NCBI GenBank assembly: GCA_947588205.1
Contig: CANPYG010000021.1
Coordinates: forward strand, 1-35,092
Length of the DNA stretch: 35,092 bases
Source of the DNA: an uncultured Acetatifactor sp.
GTDB lineage: Bacteria > Bacillota > Clostridia > Lachnospirales > Lachnospiraceae
Reading direction: 5' to 3'
In this document: piece after piece, positions 13,490 through 21,216 of the stretch
Numbering within the stretch: the stretch's first letter is position 1
Layout: each line of letters starts with the position of its first letter
Made by a program: the position numbers and the translations under genes
Notes under the pieces: generated by a model
Seen by the model: the letters and a program-made list of their open reading frames with translations, nothing else
Database searches by the model: none
What the model was told of the DNA's origin: nothing

Positions 13490-15466
13490 ATGGGTATGAA
13501 AAGGCAGAAGTGCCCGGTCTGCAGTACGAGGTTGAAGATGGTAAACGGGATCATGACTTGTCCCGAATGCGGTTATTATTTGAGAGATTCCACCAGTGAC
13601 AGCAGCCCCTATAATGGCTGGGATGTCAGCAATGAGGAGCAGGATTCAGGCTATGGGGTCCAGGGCGGATATGGGCAGCAGACCTATGAAGCGGGGCAGA
13701 ACGTAGAATATGGAAATCAGGACGGATATGGGCAGAGTGCTTCCGGAACGGGAAGGCAGAAGTCTGCAGGATATAAAACCGCTTCCCCGAGAAAAGAACG
13801 GAAGGTTATAAACGGGAAAAGGCGCAAGATGGTACTCGTAGTGGTTATAATCATCGCGGTAAACTGCATCACCTATTTCTTATCTGCCATTCATTCTTAT
13901 ATGGATTATCATGACAGCATTCCTGCGTACTCTGTATCAGAGGAACAGAACCATCTGGATACCGATCTGGAAGACGGTGGCTGGTCTTCCTGGTTTTCCG
14001 GGGAGGCTTCTTCCGGCCCTGACGCTTCAGGAGAAAACCAGCAGGACATCAGGTATCCGGAGGAGGAATTGTTTCAGGAGCTGCTTTCTTATATTTTCCA
14101 GAAGCCGTATACACTTGTGACTGAAGAGGAAATTGCCGGTATTACAGGGCTGGGCATTGATTCTATAGAAAATGAGATCACTTATCAGGTAGACGGAGAG
14201 GAAGCGGTCACGTTAACCTATTCCGGCAATACATGGATAGATTTAGAGGATCTGCAATGCTTTCCGGGACTGGAACATATTTATCTGTCTGGAAAGCAGC
14301 TGTGGGAGGGGGATCTGGACGGGCTTGACCGTCTTTGCAGCGTTTATTCGGAGAACTCTATTGAAGAACTGGCCAGGATTATCCCTCATCCTGAGCTGAT
14401 CACGGAATTGGGAACGTCGAGCTCTTACTCCGAGGAAGGGCTGGAAGGGATTGAGAGCTTTCCTAATCTGCAGTATCTCTCTGTTGACTATTATTACCTG
14501 CAGGATATCTCGGCATTGGAACAGTTCCCGAATCTGCAGGGGCTTGTGTTGGAGGAATGTGATTCCCTGACGGATTATAGTCTCCTCTATAATCTGACGA
14601 ATTTAAGAGAGCTGAGTATTGAGTCCATAGGATTGAAGGATATTGATTTTGTCAGACAGATGCCGGACCTGACTTACTTTTCCGTTGAAAGAAGCGGAGT
14701 GGGCGATATCGCGGCGATTACGGCGTGTCCTAATTTGACGGAGCTGTATTTCATAGACAATTATTCTGTTTTGGATTATACTCCTGTGGGTGAACTGGAG
14801 CACCTGGTCAATCTGGACATACATGTAGGAGGATATGAGGAATATAAGCTGCCTTCGTTTAAGAAGTTGACGGAATTGGAGTATCTGTCGCTGGGAGATT
14901 TGGAGGATTTGTCCTTATTGTCTGAAGTCTCGGGCATAACGAGGCTTTATCTGGAGGATTGTTATGTTGAGGATCTGCCTGGACTGCTCGACCTTCCGCT
15001 TGAGGAGCTTTCCCTGGAAGGAACTTATGTGTACGGCGATATGAATATGGAAGAGATTTTTGGAATACCGACCCTGCAGGCGTTGAATCTGGATTATTTC
15101 TCAGGAAAGTTTGATTTCGATAAGCTGCCGGATAACGAGGCCCTTTGGTGGTTGTCCATGAATTACACGGCGTTCCGTTCAGAAGATACATGGGAAGCGG
15201 ATCAGGTATTGTCCGACCATTACGACCTGTTCCCCCATTTCCCAGGCCTGGAATCTCTTTCGGTCAAATCCATGGATATAGATAGTATTGATTTTGTGCA
15301 GGCGCTTCCAAGGCTCAGGTATCTGGATATTACCGATAATCATGTAACAAGCTTAAAGCCGTTGGAGCAGCTGGAAGATTTTCAGTCCGTCCTCTGTGGA
15401 ATGAATGATATCACGGAGTCCGTATCTGAAGAGAGCGGTATCTATGTGGACACCACATCCTGGTAG
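13490..15466 (+). CDS. zinc-ribbon / single-TM / leucine-rich-repeat protein
   Basis: A protein of about 658 residues. At the N-terminus a zinc ribbon has Cys pairs CPVC (8-11) and CPEC (24-27). A Gly/Tyr/Gln-rich, disordered segment follows to about residue 100, then a basic stretch and one membrane helix (about 114-134). The rest, from about residue 240 to 640, is built of leucine-rich repeats of the 22-residue internalin-like kind (for example LQYLSVDYYYLQDISALEQFPN). With a basic cytosolic flank the LRR part should lie outside the cell. The ATG at 13490 is preferred to the one at 13472, because the ribosome binding site AAGGAG (13475-13480) lies between them. Function is unknown; binding a partner at the cell surface is the usual role of such repeats. 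A bidirectional terminator follows. Confidence 0.8.
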   Translation: MGMKRQKCPVCSTRLKMVNGIMTCPECGYYLRDSTSDSSPYNGWDVSNEEQDSGYGVQGGYGQQTYEAGQNVEYGNQDGYGQSASGTGRQKSAGYKTASPRKERKVINGKRRKMVLVVVIIIAVNCITYFLSAIHSYMDYHDSIPAYSVSEEQNHLDTDLEDGGWSSWFSGEASSGPDASGENQQDIRYPEEELFQELLSYIFQKPYTLVTEEEIAGITGLGIDSIENEITYQVDGEEAVTLTYSGNTWIDLEDLQCFPGLEHIYLSGKQLWEGDLDGLDRLCSVYSENSIEELARIIPHPELITELGTSSSYSEEGLEGIESFPNLQYLSVDYYYLQDISALEQFPNLQGLVLEECDSLTDYSLLYNLTNLRELSIESIGLKDIDFVRQMPDLTYFSVERSGVGDIAAITACPNLTELYFIDNYSVLDYTPVGELEHLVNLDIHVGGYEEYKLPSFKKLTELEYLSLGDLEDLSLLSEVSGITRLYLEDCYVEDLPGLLDLPLEELSLEGTYVYGDMNMEEIFGIPTLQALNLDYFSGKFDFDKLPDNEALWWLSMNYTAFRSEDTWEADQVLSDHYDLFPHFPGLESLSVKSMDIDSIDFVQALPRLRYLDITDNHVTSLKPLEQLEDFQSVLCGMNDITESVSEESGIYVDTTSW

Positions 15467-15495
15467 GGTGTTGGAAAGATATTGATTTCCCAATG

Positions 15496-15548
15496 AAAAA
15501 GCCTGTGACAGATCCGCCGGTATTTTGGCGGTCTGCCACAGGCCTTTT
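15496..15548. terminator. bidirectional terminator between the LRR gene and uxuB
   Basis: GCCTGTG (15501-15507) pairs with CACAGGC (15537-15543), and the stem continues inward through CAGA/TCTG and CCGCC/GGCGG. An A-tract precedes it and TTTT follows, so it works for both convergent genes. Confidence 0.88.
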
Positions 15549-15563
15549 ATCTTAGGCAAACGG

Positions 15564-17180
15564 TTATTTCACATACTTCTCCAGGGTCTTGGCTACGGCG
15601 CCGATCCCGCTGGAAAGTTCTGCAAAATATCCCTTTACGGCGTCGGCCATGCCGATTTCGTTCAGGTCTACGCCGAAGATCTTGGCGTTGCCAAGAAGCG
15701 GATCCAGGCCGGACAGATCCTTGGGGGCGTCGGAGAGCTCGTAACCTGCCACATAAGGAGTTACGGAGTCCAGCAAAGGATCAGGGCTTAAGGTGAACGG
15801 ATTGCCGTTGTCGTCAACAGCCATCAGATAACGCAGCCAGCCGGCAAATACCAGGGGAATGAGCTTTAAGTCAGAGACGTTCAGATCCTCTCTCTTCTGA
15901 TAGGCCTTGATGGTCTCGCCGAAGCGGATTGCCAGCTTCTGGGAGGTATCGGTTGCGATACGCTGCGGGGTATCCGGCATGAAAGGATTCGGCACGCGTA
16001 CATTCACTACAGTATCGATGAACTCTTTAGGATCCAGAATGCCGGGATTCACTACTACCGGAAGTCCTTCCACATAGCCTACGGTCTCCACGAAGGATTT
16101 CAACAGGGGATTCTTCATCTCGTCGGAGATCAGGCTATATCCCAGCAGACATCCATAGATAGCCAAAGTCGTGTGCAGGGGATTCAGGCAGGTACAGACC
16201 TTCATCTTCTCCACCTTATCTACGGTTTCCTTGTCCGTGAAGATGACGCCGCCCTTTTCAAGAGGAGGCCTGCCGTTGGGGAATTTATCCTCAATCACCA
16301 GATATTCGCATTCTTCCGCATTGACGAAGGGAGCGATATAGGTGTTCTTGGAGGTGACCACGGCATCCAGACCCTGAATGCCGTCCGGGGCGAGCATGGC
16401 TTCCACCTTGGGGTCGGGTCTCGGAGTGATCTTGTCGATCATGCTCCAGGGATAGGAGATCGCCTTAGGATCGCGCACATATGCGGAAAAGCCTGCTTCC
16501 GCCAGACCTCTTTCGCACCATGCGTCGGCAAAAGCCTTTACGGCTGCCGCAACCTTGTCGCCGTTGTGGGAGCAGTTGTCCATGCTCACCAGGGCGATGG
16601 GAAGCTTGCCGTTTAAATAACGGTGATAAAGTAAGGACACCACCTTGCCCAGATAGCTTCCGGGCTTCCCGGGACCTGCCTCAAAATCGGCGGCGATGGC
16701 AGGGAAGACGTTGCCCTTGGGATCGGTCAGGGCATAGCCCTTCTCGGTAATGGTAAAGCTCGCCATCTGCAGGGAAGGATTGGCAAAAATTTCCTTCAGT
16801 CTGTTGTACTGCGCCTCATTTTCGCTGTCCAGGATCAGGGATTCCATGATGCTTCCCACGATGGTCTTTTCCACGGTATTGTCCGCCTTAAAGGTGGCAA
16901 GGATGGAAAGGTTGTCATGCGGCCAATTCATCTTTTCGATGATCTCATAGTCAAAACCCTCTACGGCGATAATGCCCTTGTCCAGAATGCCTGCATTCAA
17001 CAGGTTCTGAGCCACGTTGCACTGGAAGGCGCGGAAAATATTGCCCGCGCCGAAATGAATCCATGCGGGCGCTTCTATGGTGTTCTTATGAACCTTCTCG
17101 TAATCAAAGGTGGGGAGAGAGTAACCGGCTGCTTCAAAGGCCGCTCTCTCGGTTTGAATTCCTTTTAATGTCAGTTCCAT
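15564..17180 (-). CDS. uxuB: fructuronate reductase / D-mannonate oxidoreductase
   Basis: A 538-residue member of the long-chain mannitol dehydrogenase family that interconverts fructuronate and D-mannonate with NAD(H). The Rossmann-type start IHFGAGNIFRAFQ is clear, as is the family region DNCSHNGDKV, and the central CTCLNPLHTTLAIYGCLLGY holds the conserved Lys/Asn/His-type active-site area. The length fits UxuB. It lies 15 bp downstream of uxuA on the same strand, with AAAGGAG before the ATG. This neighbour is the main reason to choose UxuB over a tagaturonate or mannitol enzyme. It ends at the bidirectional terminator it shares with the LRR gene. Confidence 0.85.
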   Translation of the reverse strand: MELTLKGIQTERAAFEAAGYSLPTFDYEKVHKNTIEAPAWIHFGAGNIFRAFQCNVAQNLLNAGILDKGIIAVEGFDYEIIEKMNWPHDNLSILATFKADNTVEKTIVGSIMESLILDSENEAQYNRLKEIFANPSLQMASFTITEKGYALTDPKGNVFPAIAADFEAGPGKPGSYLGKVVSLLYHRYLNGKLPIALVSMDNCSHNGDKVAAAVKAFADAWCERGLAEAGFSAYVRDPKAISYPWSMIDKITPRPDPKVEAMLAPDGIQGLDAVVTSKNTYIAPFVNAEECEYLVIEDKFPNGRPPLEKGGVIFTDKETVDKVEKMKVCTCLNPLHTTLAIYGCLLGYSLISDEMKNPLLKSFVETVGYVEGLPVVVNPGILDPKEFIDTVVNVRVPNPFMPDTPQRIATDTSQKLAIRFGETIKAYQKREDLNVSDLKLIPLVFAGWLRYLMAVDDNGNPFTLSPDPLLDSVTPYVAGYELSDAPKDLSGLDPLLGNAKIFGVDLNEIGMADAVKGYFAELSSGIGAVAKTLEKYVK

Positions 17181-17195
17181 TGTAAAACTCCTTTC

Positions 17196-18269
17196 TTATT
17201 GACCGTTGTGCTGCTTCTCGATGGCTTCCCAAAGACCGTTTAAGTACGTTGCGCCGAGGGCCCTGTCGTACAGGCCATAGCCGGGCATAGCCACTTCGTC
17301 CCAAATCATACGTCCGTGGTCGGGACGGATGGGACCGTTGAAGCCGATCTCATAAAGGGCCTTCATGATTTCGTACATATCGAAGGTACCGTCGCTGGAC
17401 AGATGGGCGGCTTCTTCAAAATTGGTAGGAGAATGGAACTTCAGGTTGCGGACATGCGCGAAATGAATCCTTCCCTTCAAGGAGCGGATCATATCGGGCA
17501 GGTCGTTCTCCAGGTTGGTGCCGTAGGAGCCGGAGCAGAAGGTAACGCCGTTGTGCGGGTTGTCAACCATCTTCATCATACGCAGGATGTTGGTCTTGTT
17601 GATGATGATGCGGGGAAGTCCGAACACGCTCCATGCGGGATCGTCGGGATGGATCGCCATGTTGATGTCGTATTTGTCGCATACGGGCATGATGCGCTCC
17701 AGGAAATACTTCAGGTTCGCGAACAGCTTCTCGTCGTCCACATCCTTGTACATCTCGAACAGTTCCTTCACATGGGCCATACGCTCAGGCTCCCAGCCGG
17801 GCATTACGGTGCCGTTCATATCGCCTGCGATGGACTCGAACATCTTGTCAGGATCCAGGGCGTCGACCGCTTCCTGGGTGTAAGCCAGCACTGTTGAGCC
17901 GTCGGGACGCACGCGGGCGAGCTCAGTTCTGGTCCAGTCGAATACCGGCATGAAATTATAGCACACCATATGAATATCAGCCTGTCCCAGACGCTCTAAG
18001 GTTGTGATATAATTGTCGATGTATTTGTCTCTGTCGGGAGTGCCGACCTTGATGGCGTCGTGAATATTCACGCTCTCAATGCCTGCCAGCTGCAGCCCGG
18101 CGTCCTCGATTTCCTTCTTCAGGGTCAGGATGTCCTCCATCTCCCATACCTCGCCGGGAGCGGTTCCATACAGTGTGGAGATTACGCCGGTCACGCCGGG
18201 AATCTGCCGGATCTGCTTCAGGGTAACAGTGTCATATTTGCTCCCGTACCATCTCAGTGTCATTTGCAT
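17196..18269 (-). CDS. uxuA: mannonate dehydratase
   Basis: A 357-residue mannonate dehydratase that converts D-mannonate to 2-keto-3-deoxygluconate, the substrate of KdgK. The opening MTLRWYG, then QIRQIPGVTGVISTLYG, are typical of UxuA. Conserved stretches with likely metal-binding residues are NMAIHPDDPAW, VTFCSGSYGTN, HFAHVRN and GPIRPDHGRMIWDE. The start is at 18269, with AAGGTGGG upstream; an ATG two codons later is also possible. It is the first gene of the uxuA-uxuB pair and divergent from an AraC regulator. A consensus promoter lies at 18423-18451 and a 13-bp palindrome in the leader. Confidence 0.95.
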   Translation of the reverse strand: MQMTLRWYGSKYDTVTLKQIRQIPGVTGVISTLYGTAPGEVWEMEDILTLKKEIEDAGLQLAGIESVNIHDAIKVGTPDRDKYIDNYITTLERLGQADIHMVCYNFMPVFDWTRTELARVRPDGSTVLAYTQEAVDALDPDKMFESIAGDMNGTVMPGWEPERMAHVKELFEMYKDVDDEKLFANLKYFLERIMPVCDKYDINMAIHPDDPAWSVFGLPRIIINKTNILRMMKMVDNPHNGVTFCSGSYGTNLENDLPDMIRSLKGRIHFAHVRNLKFHSPTNFEEAAHLSSDGTFDMYEIMKALYEIGFNGPIRPDHGRMIWDEVAMPGYGLYDRALGATYLNGLWEAIEKQHNGQ

Positions 18270-18386
18270 AAGTAACCCACCTTTCTGCTTCTCAAGGAAG
18301 CGGCATGCGCCGTCCGGTGCAAATACTGCAGGAGTTGAATCCGTCAGCCGCTAGGACAGTGCTGCCCAATTTTTTAATAGGCATCT

Positions 18387-18399
18387 GGAAATGCTTTCC
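18387..18399. promoter_or_regulatory. palindrome in the uxuA leader, cre-like or operator
   Basis: GGAAA-TGC-TTTCC is a perfect 5-3-5 inverted repeat about 24 bp downstream of the uxuA -10 box. It partly resembles a catabolite-responsive element but lacks the central CG, so it could equally be the site of a dedicated regulator. Confidence 0.35.
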
Positions 18400-18422
18400 G
18401 CAATTCCATATCCGTTAAAAGC

Positions 18423-18451
18423 AGTATACCATGTTATAAAATGCCTTGTAA
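18423..18451 (-). promoter_or_regulatory. uxuAB promoter
   Basis: Minus strand: TTACAA (18451-18446), 17-bp spacer, TATACT (18428-18423) with TGG directly before it (extended -10). Its -35 box lies only 13 bp from the -35 box of the divergent AraC promoter. Confidence 0.7.
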
Positions 18452-18464
18452 GTGGAATAATTGC

Positions 18465-18493
18465 TTGCAATCATGCAAAAATTGCTGTAGTAT
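18465..18493 (+). promoter_or_regulatory. promoter of the AraC-GH29 transcription unit
   Basis: TTGCAA (18465-18470), 17-bp spacer, TAGTAT (18488-18493). The region also holds TTGC (18465-18468) and GCAA (18475-18478) as an inverted repeat, a possible operator half-site pair for the adjacent AraC protein. Confidence 0.6.
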
Positions 18494-18560
18494 GAGAATA
18501 GAGAAGCTGAAAACGCAGAAAAGCATAAGTTTTTTATGGTCGAAGCAGAGGGGTACAGGA

Positions 18561-19445
18561 ATGAAGGAGCAGACAAAAAGAAACAGGCTGCGCCGGATGG
18601 ATGCGGCGGACGAACGGCAGTTTATGATCGACGAAGGCTATGAGATTTATGAAAAAGAGGGGCCTCCCCTTGGGGCACTTTCCCTCCATTATCATAATTT
18701 TTATGAGATCGTTTATGTGTTGGAGGGAGAGTATTCAGCCCTGATAGAGGATCAGACCTATCATTTGAAAAAGGGCGATTTCCTGCTCATAGACTGCAAC
18801 ATCATGCACAGGTATCACTATGTGGAAGGGAAGCCTGAGAATTCCAAGCGTATCCTTCTGTGGATCACAAAACAGATGCTGGAGGGCCTGTCGGACGGCG
18901 GCGTGGATCTGTCCGCCTGCTTTCGCAAGAACGCCTATCATTTTCCTATTTATTATGAAGAAATGCTCCGCGGATTCCTGTTTAAGCTGGCCATGTCGGA
19001 GATCATCGACATGGAGCTCCCAGGGGCGAGGAAAGCGCTGGATAAGGGCTATTTGACGCTCTTTTTTGTATATCTGAACGCCCTGTGCGGCAGAAGGGAA
19101 TATTTCTTTGCGGCTGAGAATATGGTGGACCATCCCATGGTGGAGACAGTCTCCGCTTATGTGGAGGAGCACATGGGCGAGACGATCCGGGTGGAGACCC
19201 TGGCGGAGCAGGTGCATATGAGCAAGTACCATTTCCTGCGGAAATTTAAGGAGCTGACGGGGATGACAGCGCATTCCTTTGTCATCAATAAACGTCTGAT
19301 TAAAGCTTGCGAGGCGTTGAAGGAAGGGGAAAAAAGCGTAACGGAGGTTTATCAGGAAACCGGTTTTTCCGATTACAGCGCTTTCCTTCGGGCTTTTCAC
19401 CGGGTTTATGGGGTCGCACCGAGTAAATACAGGGACTATTTCTGA
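18561..19445 (+). CDS. AraC-family transcriptional regulator (cupin + HTH)
   Basis: A 294-residue AraC-type activator. The N-terminal cupin-like domain carries HYHNFYEIVYVLEGEYSALI and LKKGDFLLIDCNIMHRY. The C-terminal double helix-turn-helix reads IRVETLAEQVHMSKYHFLRKFK and then VTEVYQETGFSDYSAFLRAFHRVYGVAPSKYR. The ATG at 18561 has AGAGGGG upstream; the frame is open further upstream, but that part contains the promoter. It is transcribed divergently from uxuAB and lies 114 bp before the GH29 gene on the same strand. Control of either or both units is likely, with a hexuronate or a fucosylated glycan as the signal. Confidence 0.88.
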   Translation: MKEQTKRNRLRRMDAADERQFMIDEGYEIYEKEGPPLGALSLHYHNFYEIVYVLEGEYSALIEDQTYHLKKGDFLLIDCNIMHRYHYVEGKPENSKRILLWITKQMLEGLSDGGVDLSACFRKNAYHFPIYYEEMLRGFLFKLAMSEIIDMELPGARKALDKGYLTLFFVYLNALCGRREYFFAAENMVDHPMVETVSAYVEEHMGETIRVETLAEQVHMSKYHFLRKFKELTGMTAHSFVINKRLIKACEALKEGEKSVTEVYQETGFSDYSAFLRAFHRVYGVAPSKYRDYF

Positions 19446-19559
19446 TTCTCTGGGGAAGGGCGTTTGCCTCAGAATGAATATGCAGGGAAGCGGCTTTCGA
19501 CGCGAAGGGCGGCGGTGGAAGCTAAGGTCCCTGTCAAAAAGGAAAAGGAGAGTGTGGAA

Positions 19560-21032
19560 ATGTATGATATGAAACCGTATCTGGAAACGATTGAAGAAGT
19601 GATCGCAAGAGGGCCGTATCAGGATACCTGGAAATCCTTATCGGCTTATGAGGTGCCTGCGTGGTACCGTAACGCCAAATTCGGCATATTCATTCACTGG
19701 GGCATATACAGTGTGCCGGCCTTTGGCAGTGAATGGTATTCCAGAAATATGTATGTAAAGGATTCTGCCGAATACCGCCATCATCTGGAAACTTATGGGA
19801 AGCATAAGGACTTTGGTTACAAGGATTTTATCCCAATGTTTACCGCAGAGCATTTTAACGCCGACGAATGGGCGGAGCTGCTTCAGAAGGCAGGCGCGAA
19901 ATATGTGGTTCCGGTGGCGGAGCATCATGACGGCTTCCAGATGTACCGAAGCGGGATATCCCATTGGAACGCATATGAAATGGGGCCTAAGAAGGATGTG
20001 TTGGGAGAGCTGTCTGTAAGCTGCAGGAACAGGGGGCTGGAACTTGGGGCGTCCTCCCACCGTGTGGAGCATTGGTTCTTCATGGGGCACGGGAAAGAAT
20101 TTGAAAGCGATATTCATGAGCCGCTGGTACGGGGGGATTTTTACTGGCCGGCCATGCCGGAGCGCGATCATCAGGACTTGTACAGCGAACCTGCGCCTTC
20201 GGAGGAATATCTGCAGGACTGGCTGGTGCGTACCTGCGAGATCGTGGACAGATACCGCCCGAGGCTCATTTATTTTGACTGGTGGATCCAGCACAGCGCG
20301 GTCAGGCCATATCTGAAAAAATTTGCCGCGTACTATTATAACAGGGCAGCGGAATGGGGAAGCGACGCGGTCATAAATTATAAGCACGACGCCTTCCTGT
20401 TCGGAACGGCGGTGCCTGATGTGGAGCGTGGGCAGTTTTCCGACATGAAGCCCTATTTCTGGCAGACAGATACATCGGTGGCGTTAAATTCATGGGGATA
20501 TACGAGCCATAACATCTACCGTCCCGCTGCGGATCTGATCCGCGACCTGGTAGATATTGTGAGCAAAAACGGCTGTCTGCTGTTAAATATCGGTCCGAAG
20601 CCGGATGGAACCATTGCGGATGGGGACCAAGAAGTGCTTCTTGAAATCGGACAGTGGCTAAAGATAAACGGGGAGGCCATCTATCATACCCATGTCTGGA
20701 GAAAATTTGGAGAGGGTCCCACTCAGATTGTGGAAGGGCAGTTTTCCGACGGAATCAAGAAAAACTTCACCTCACAGGATATTCGCTTTACCACAGGCGG
20801 AGGCTGTCTCTATGCGATTGCCCTAAAGGGCAGCGAAGACGGAAAATACTGTATCCAATCCCTGGGGATACAGGATGCCTCCAGACAGGCGAATTTCCAC
20901 GGGATCATTCAGGATGTTGAAGTTCTGGGATATGAGGAAAAACCCGTCTGGACGAGGACGAAAGAGGGGCTCTTACTTGAGATTTCCATGAGGAGCGAAA
21001 AGCCGATCGTATTTAAGCTGCGGATAGAATGA
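19560..21032 (+). CDS. alpha-L-fucosidase, GH29
   Basis: A 490-residue glycoside hydrolase family 29 enzyme releasing alpha-linked L-fucose from glycans by a retaining mechanism. Family marks are GIFIHWGIYSVPAFGSEWY near the N-terminus, PVAEHHDGFQMY, SHRVEHW, and RPRLIYFDWWIQ, whose Asp (residue 240) is in the nucleophile position. The catalytic barrel ends around NGCLLLNIGPKPDG and a beta domain follows. No signal peptide is visible, so it acts inside the cell on imported oligosaccharides. The start is placed at the ATG at 19560, with AAGGAG upstream; an in-frame TTG at 19464 would add 32 residues without family similarity. It shares a strand with the AraC gene and is followed by a terminator. 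Confidence 0.92.
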   Translation: MYDMKPYLETIEEVIARGPYQDTWKSLSAYEVPAWYRNAKFGIFIHWGIYSVPAFGSEWYSRNMYVKDSAEYRHHLETYGKHKDFGYKDFIPMFTAEHFNADEWAELLQKAGAKYVVPVAEHHDGFQMYRSGISHWNAYEMGPKKDVLGELSVSCRNRGLELGASSHRVEHWFFMGHGKEFESDIHEPLVRGDFYWPAMPERDHQDLYSEPAPSEEYLQDWLVRTCEIVDRYRPRLIYFDWWIQHSAVRPYLKKFAAYYYNRAAEWGSDAVINYKHDAFLFGTAVPDVERGQFSDMKPYFWQTDTSVALNSWGYTSHNIYRPAADLIRDLVDIVSKNGCLLLNIGPKPDGTIADGDQEVLLEIGQWLKINGEAIYHTHVWRKFGEGPTQIVEGQFSDGIKKNFTSQDIRFTTGGGCLYAIALKGSEDGKYCIQSLGIQDASRQANFHGIIQDVEVLGYEEKPVWTRTKEGLLLEISMRSEKPIVFKLRIE

Positions 21033-21105
21033 TTCCCGGAAAGGACAGCATGAAGAATTTATGAAGCGGCCATGGGCGATCTGTTCGTGAGTGAATAAGA
21101 AAGTA

Positions 21106-21144
21106 AGCCAATACCAGGAGATATACGGTATTGGCTCACTTTTT
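21106..21144 (+). terminator. terminator after the GH29 gene
   Basis: AGCCAATACC (21106-21115) pairs with GGTATTGGCT (21127-21136) around an 11-nt loop, followed by CAC and five Ts. Confidence 0.85.
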
Positions 21145-21185
21145 CGGTTGAATGCTTTTCGGTTGGATGTTTTTCCGTTGAAGGT
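21141..21185. repeat. three 15-bp tandem repeats
   Basis: Three units, 21141-21155, 21156-21170 and 21171-21185, of the form TTTTCGGTTGAATGC with one to four changes. They are non-coding, between the GH29 terminator and the convergent SpoIID-like gene. The first unit overlaps the T-run of the terminator. Confidence 0.8.
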
Positions 21186-21216
21186 TCTTATCGTTGTGGA
21201 GCCGCCGTTATATTGC

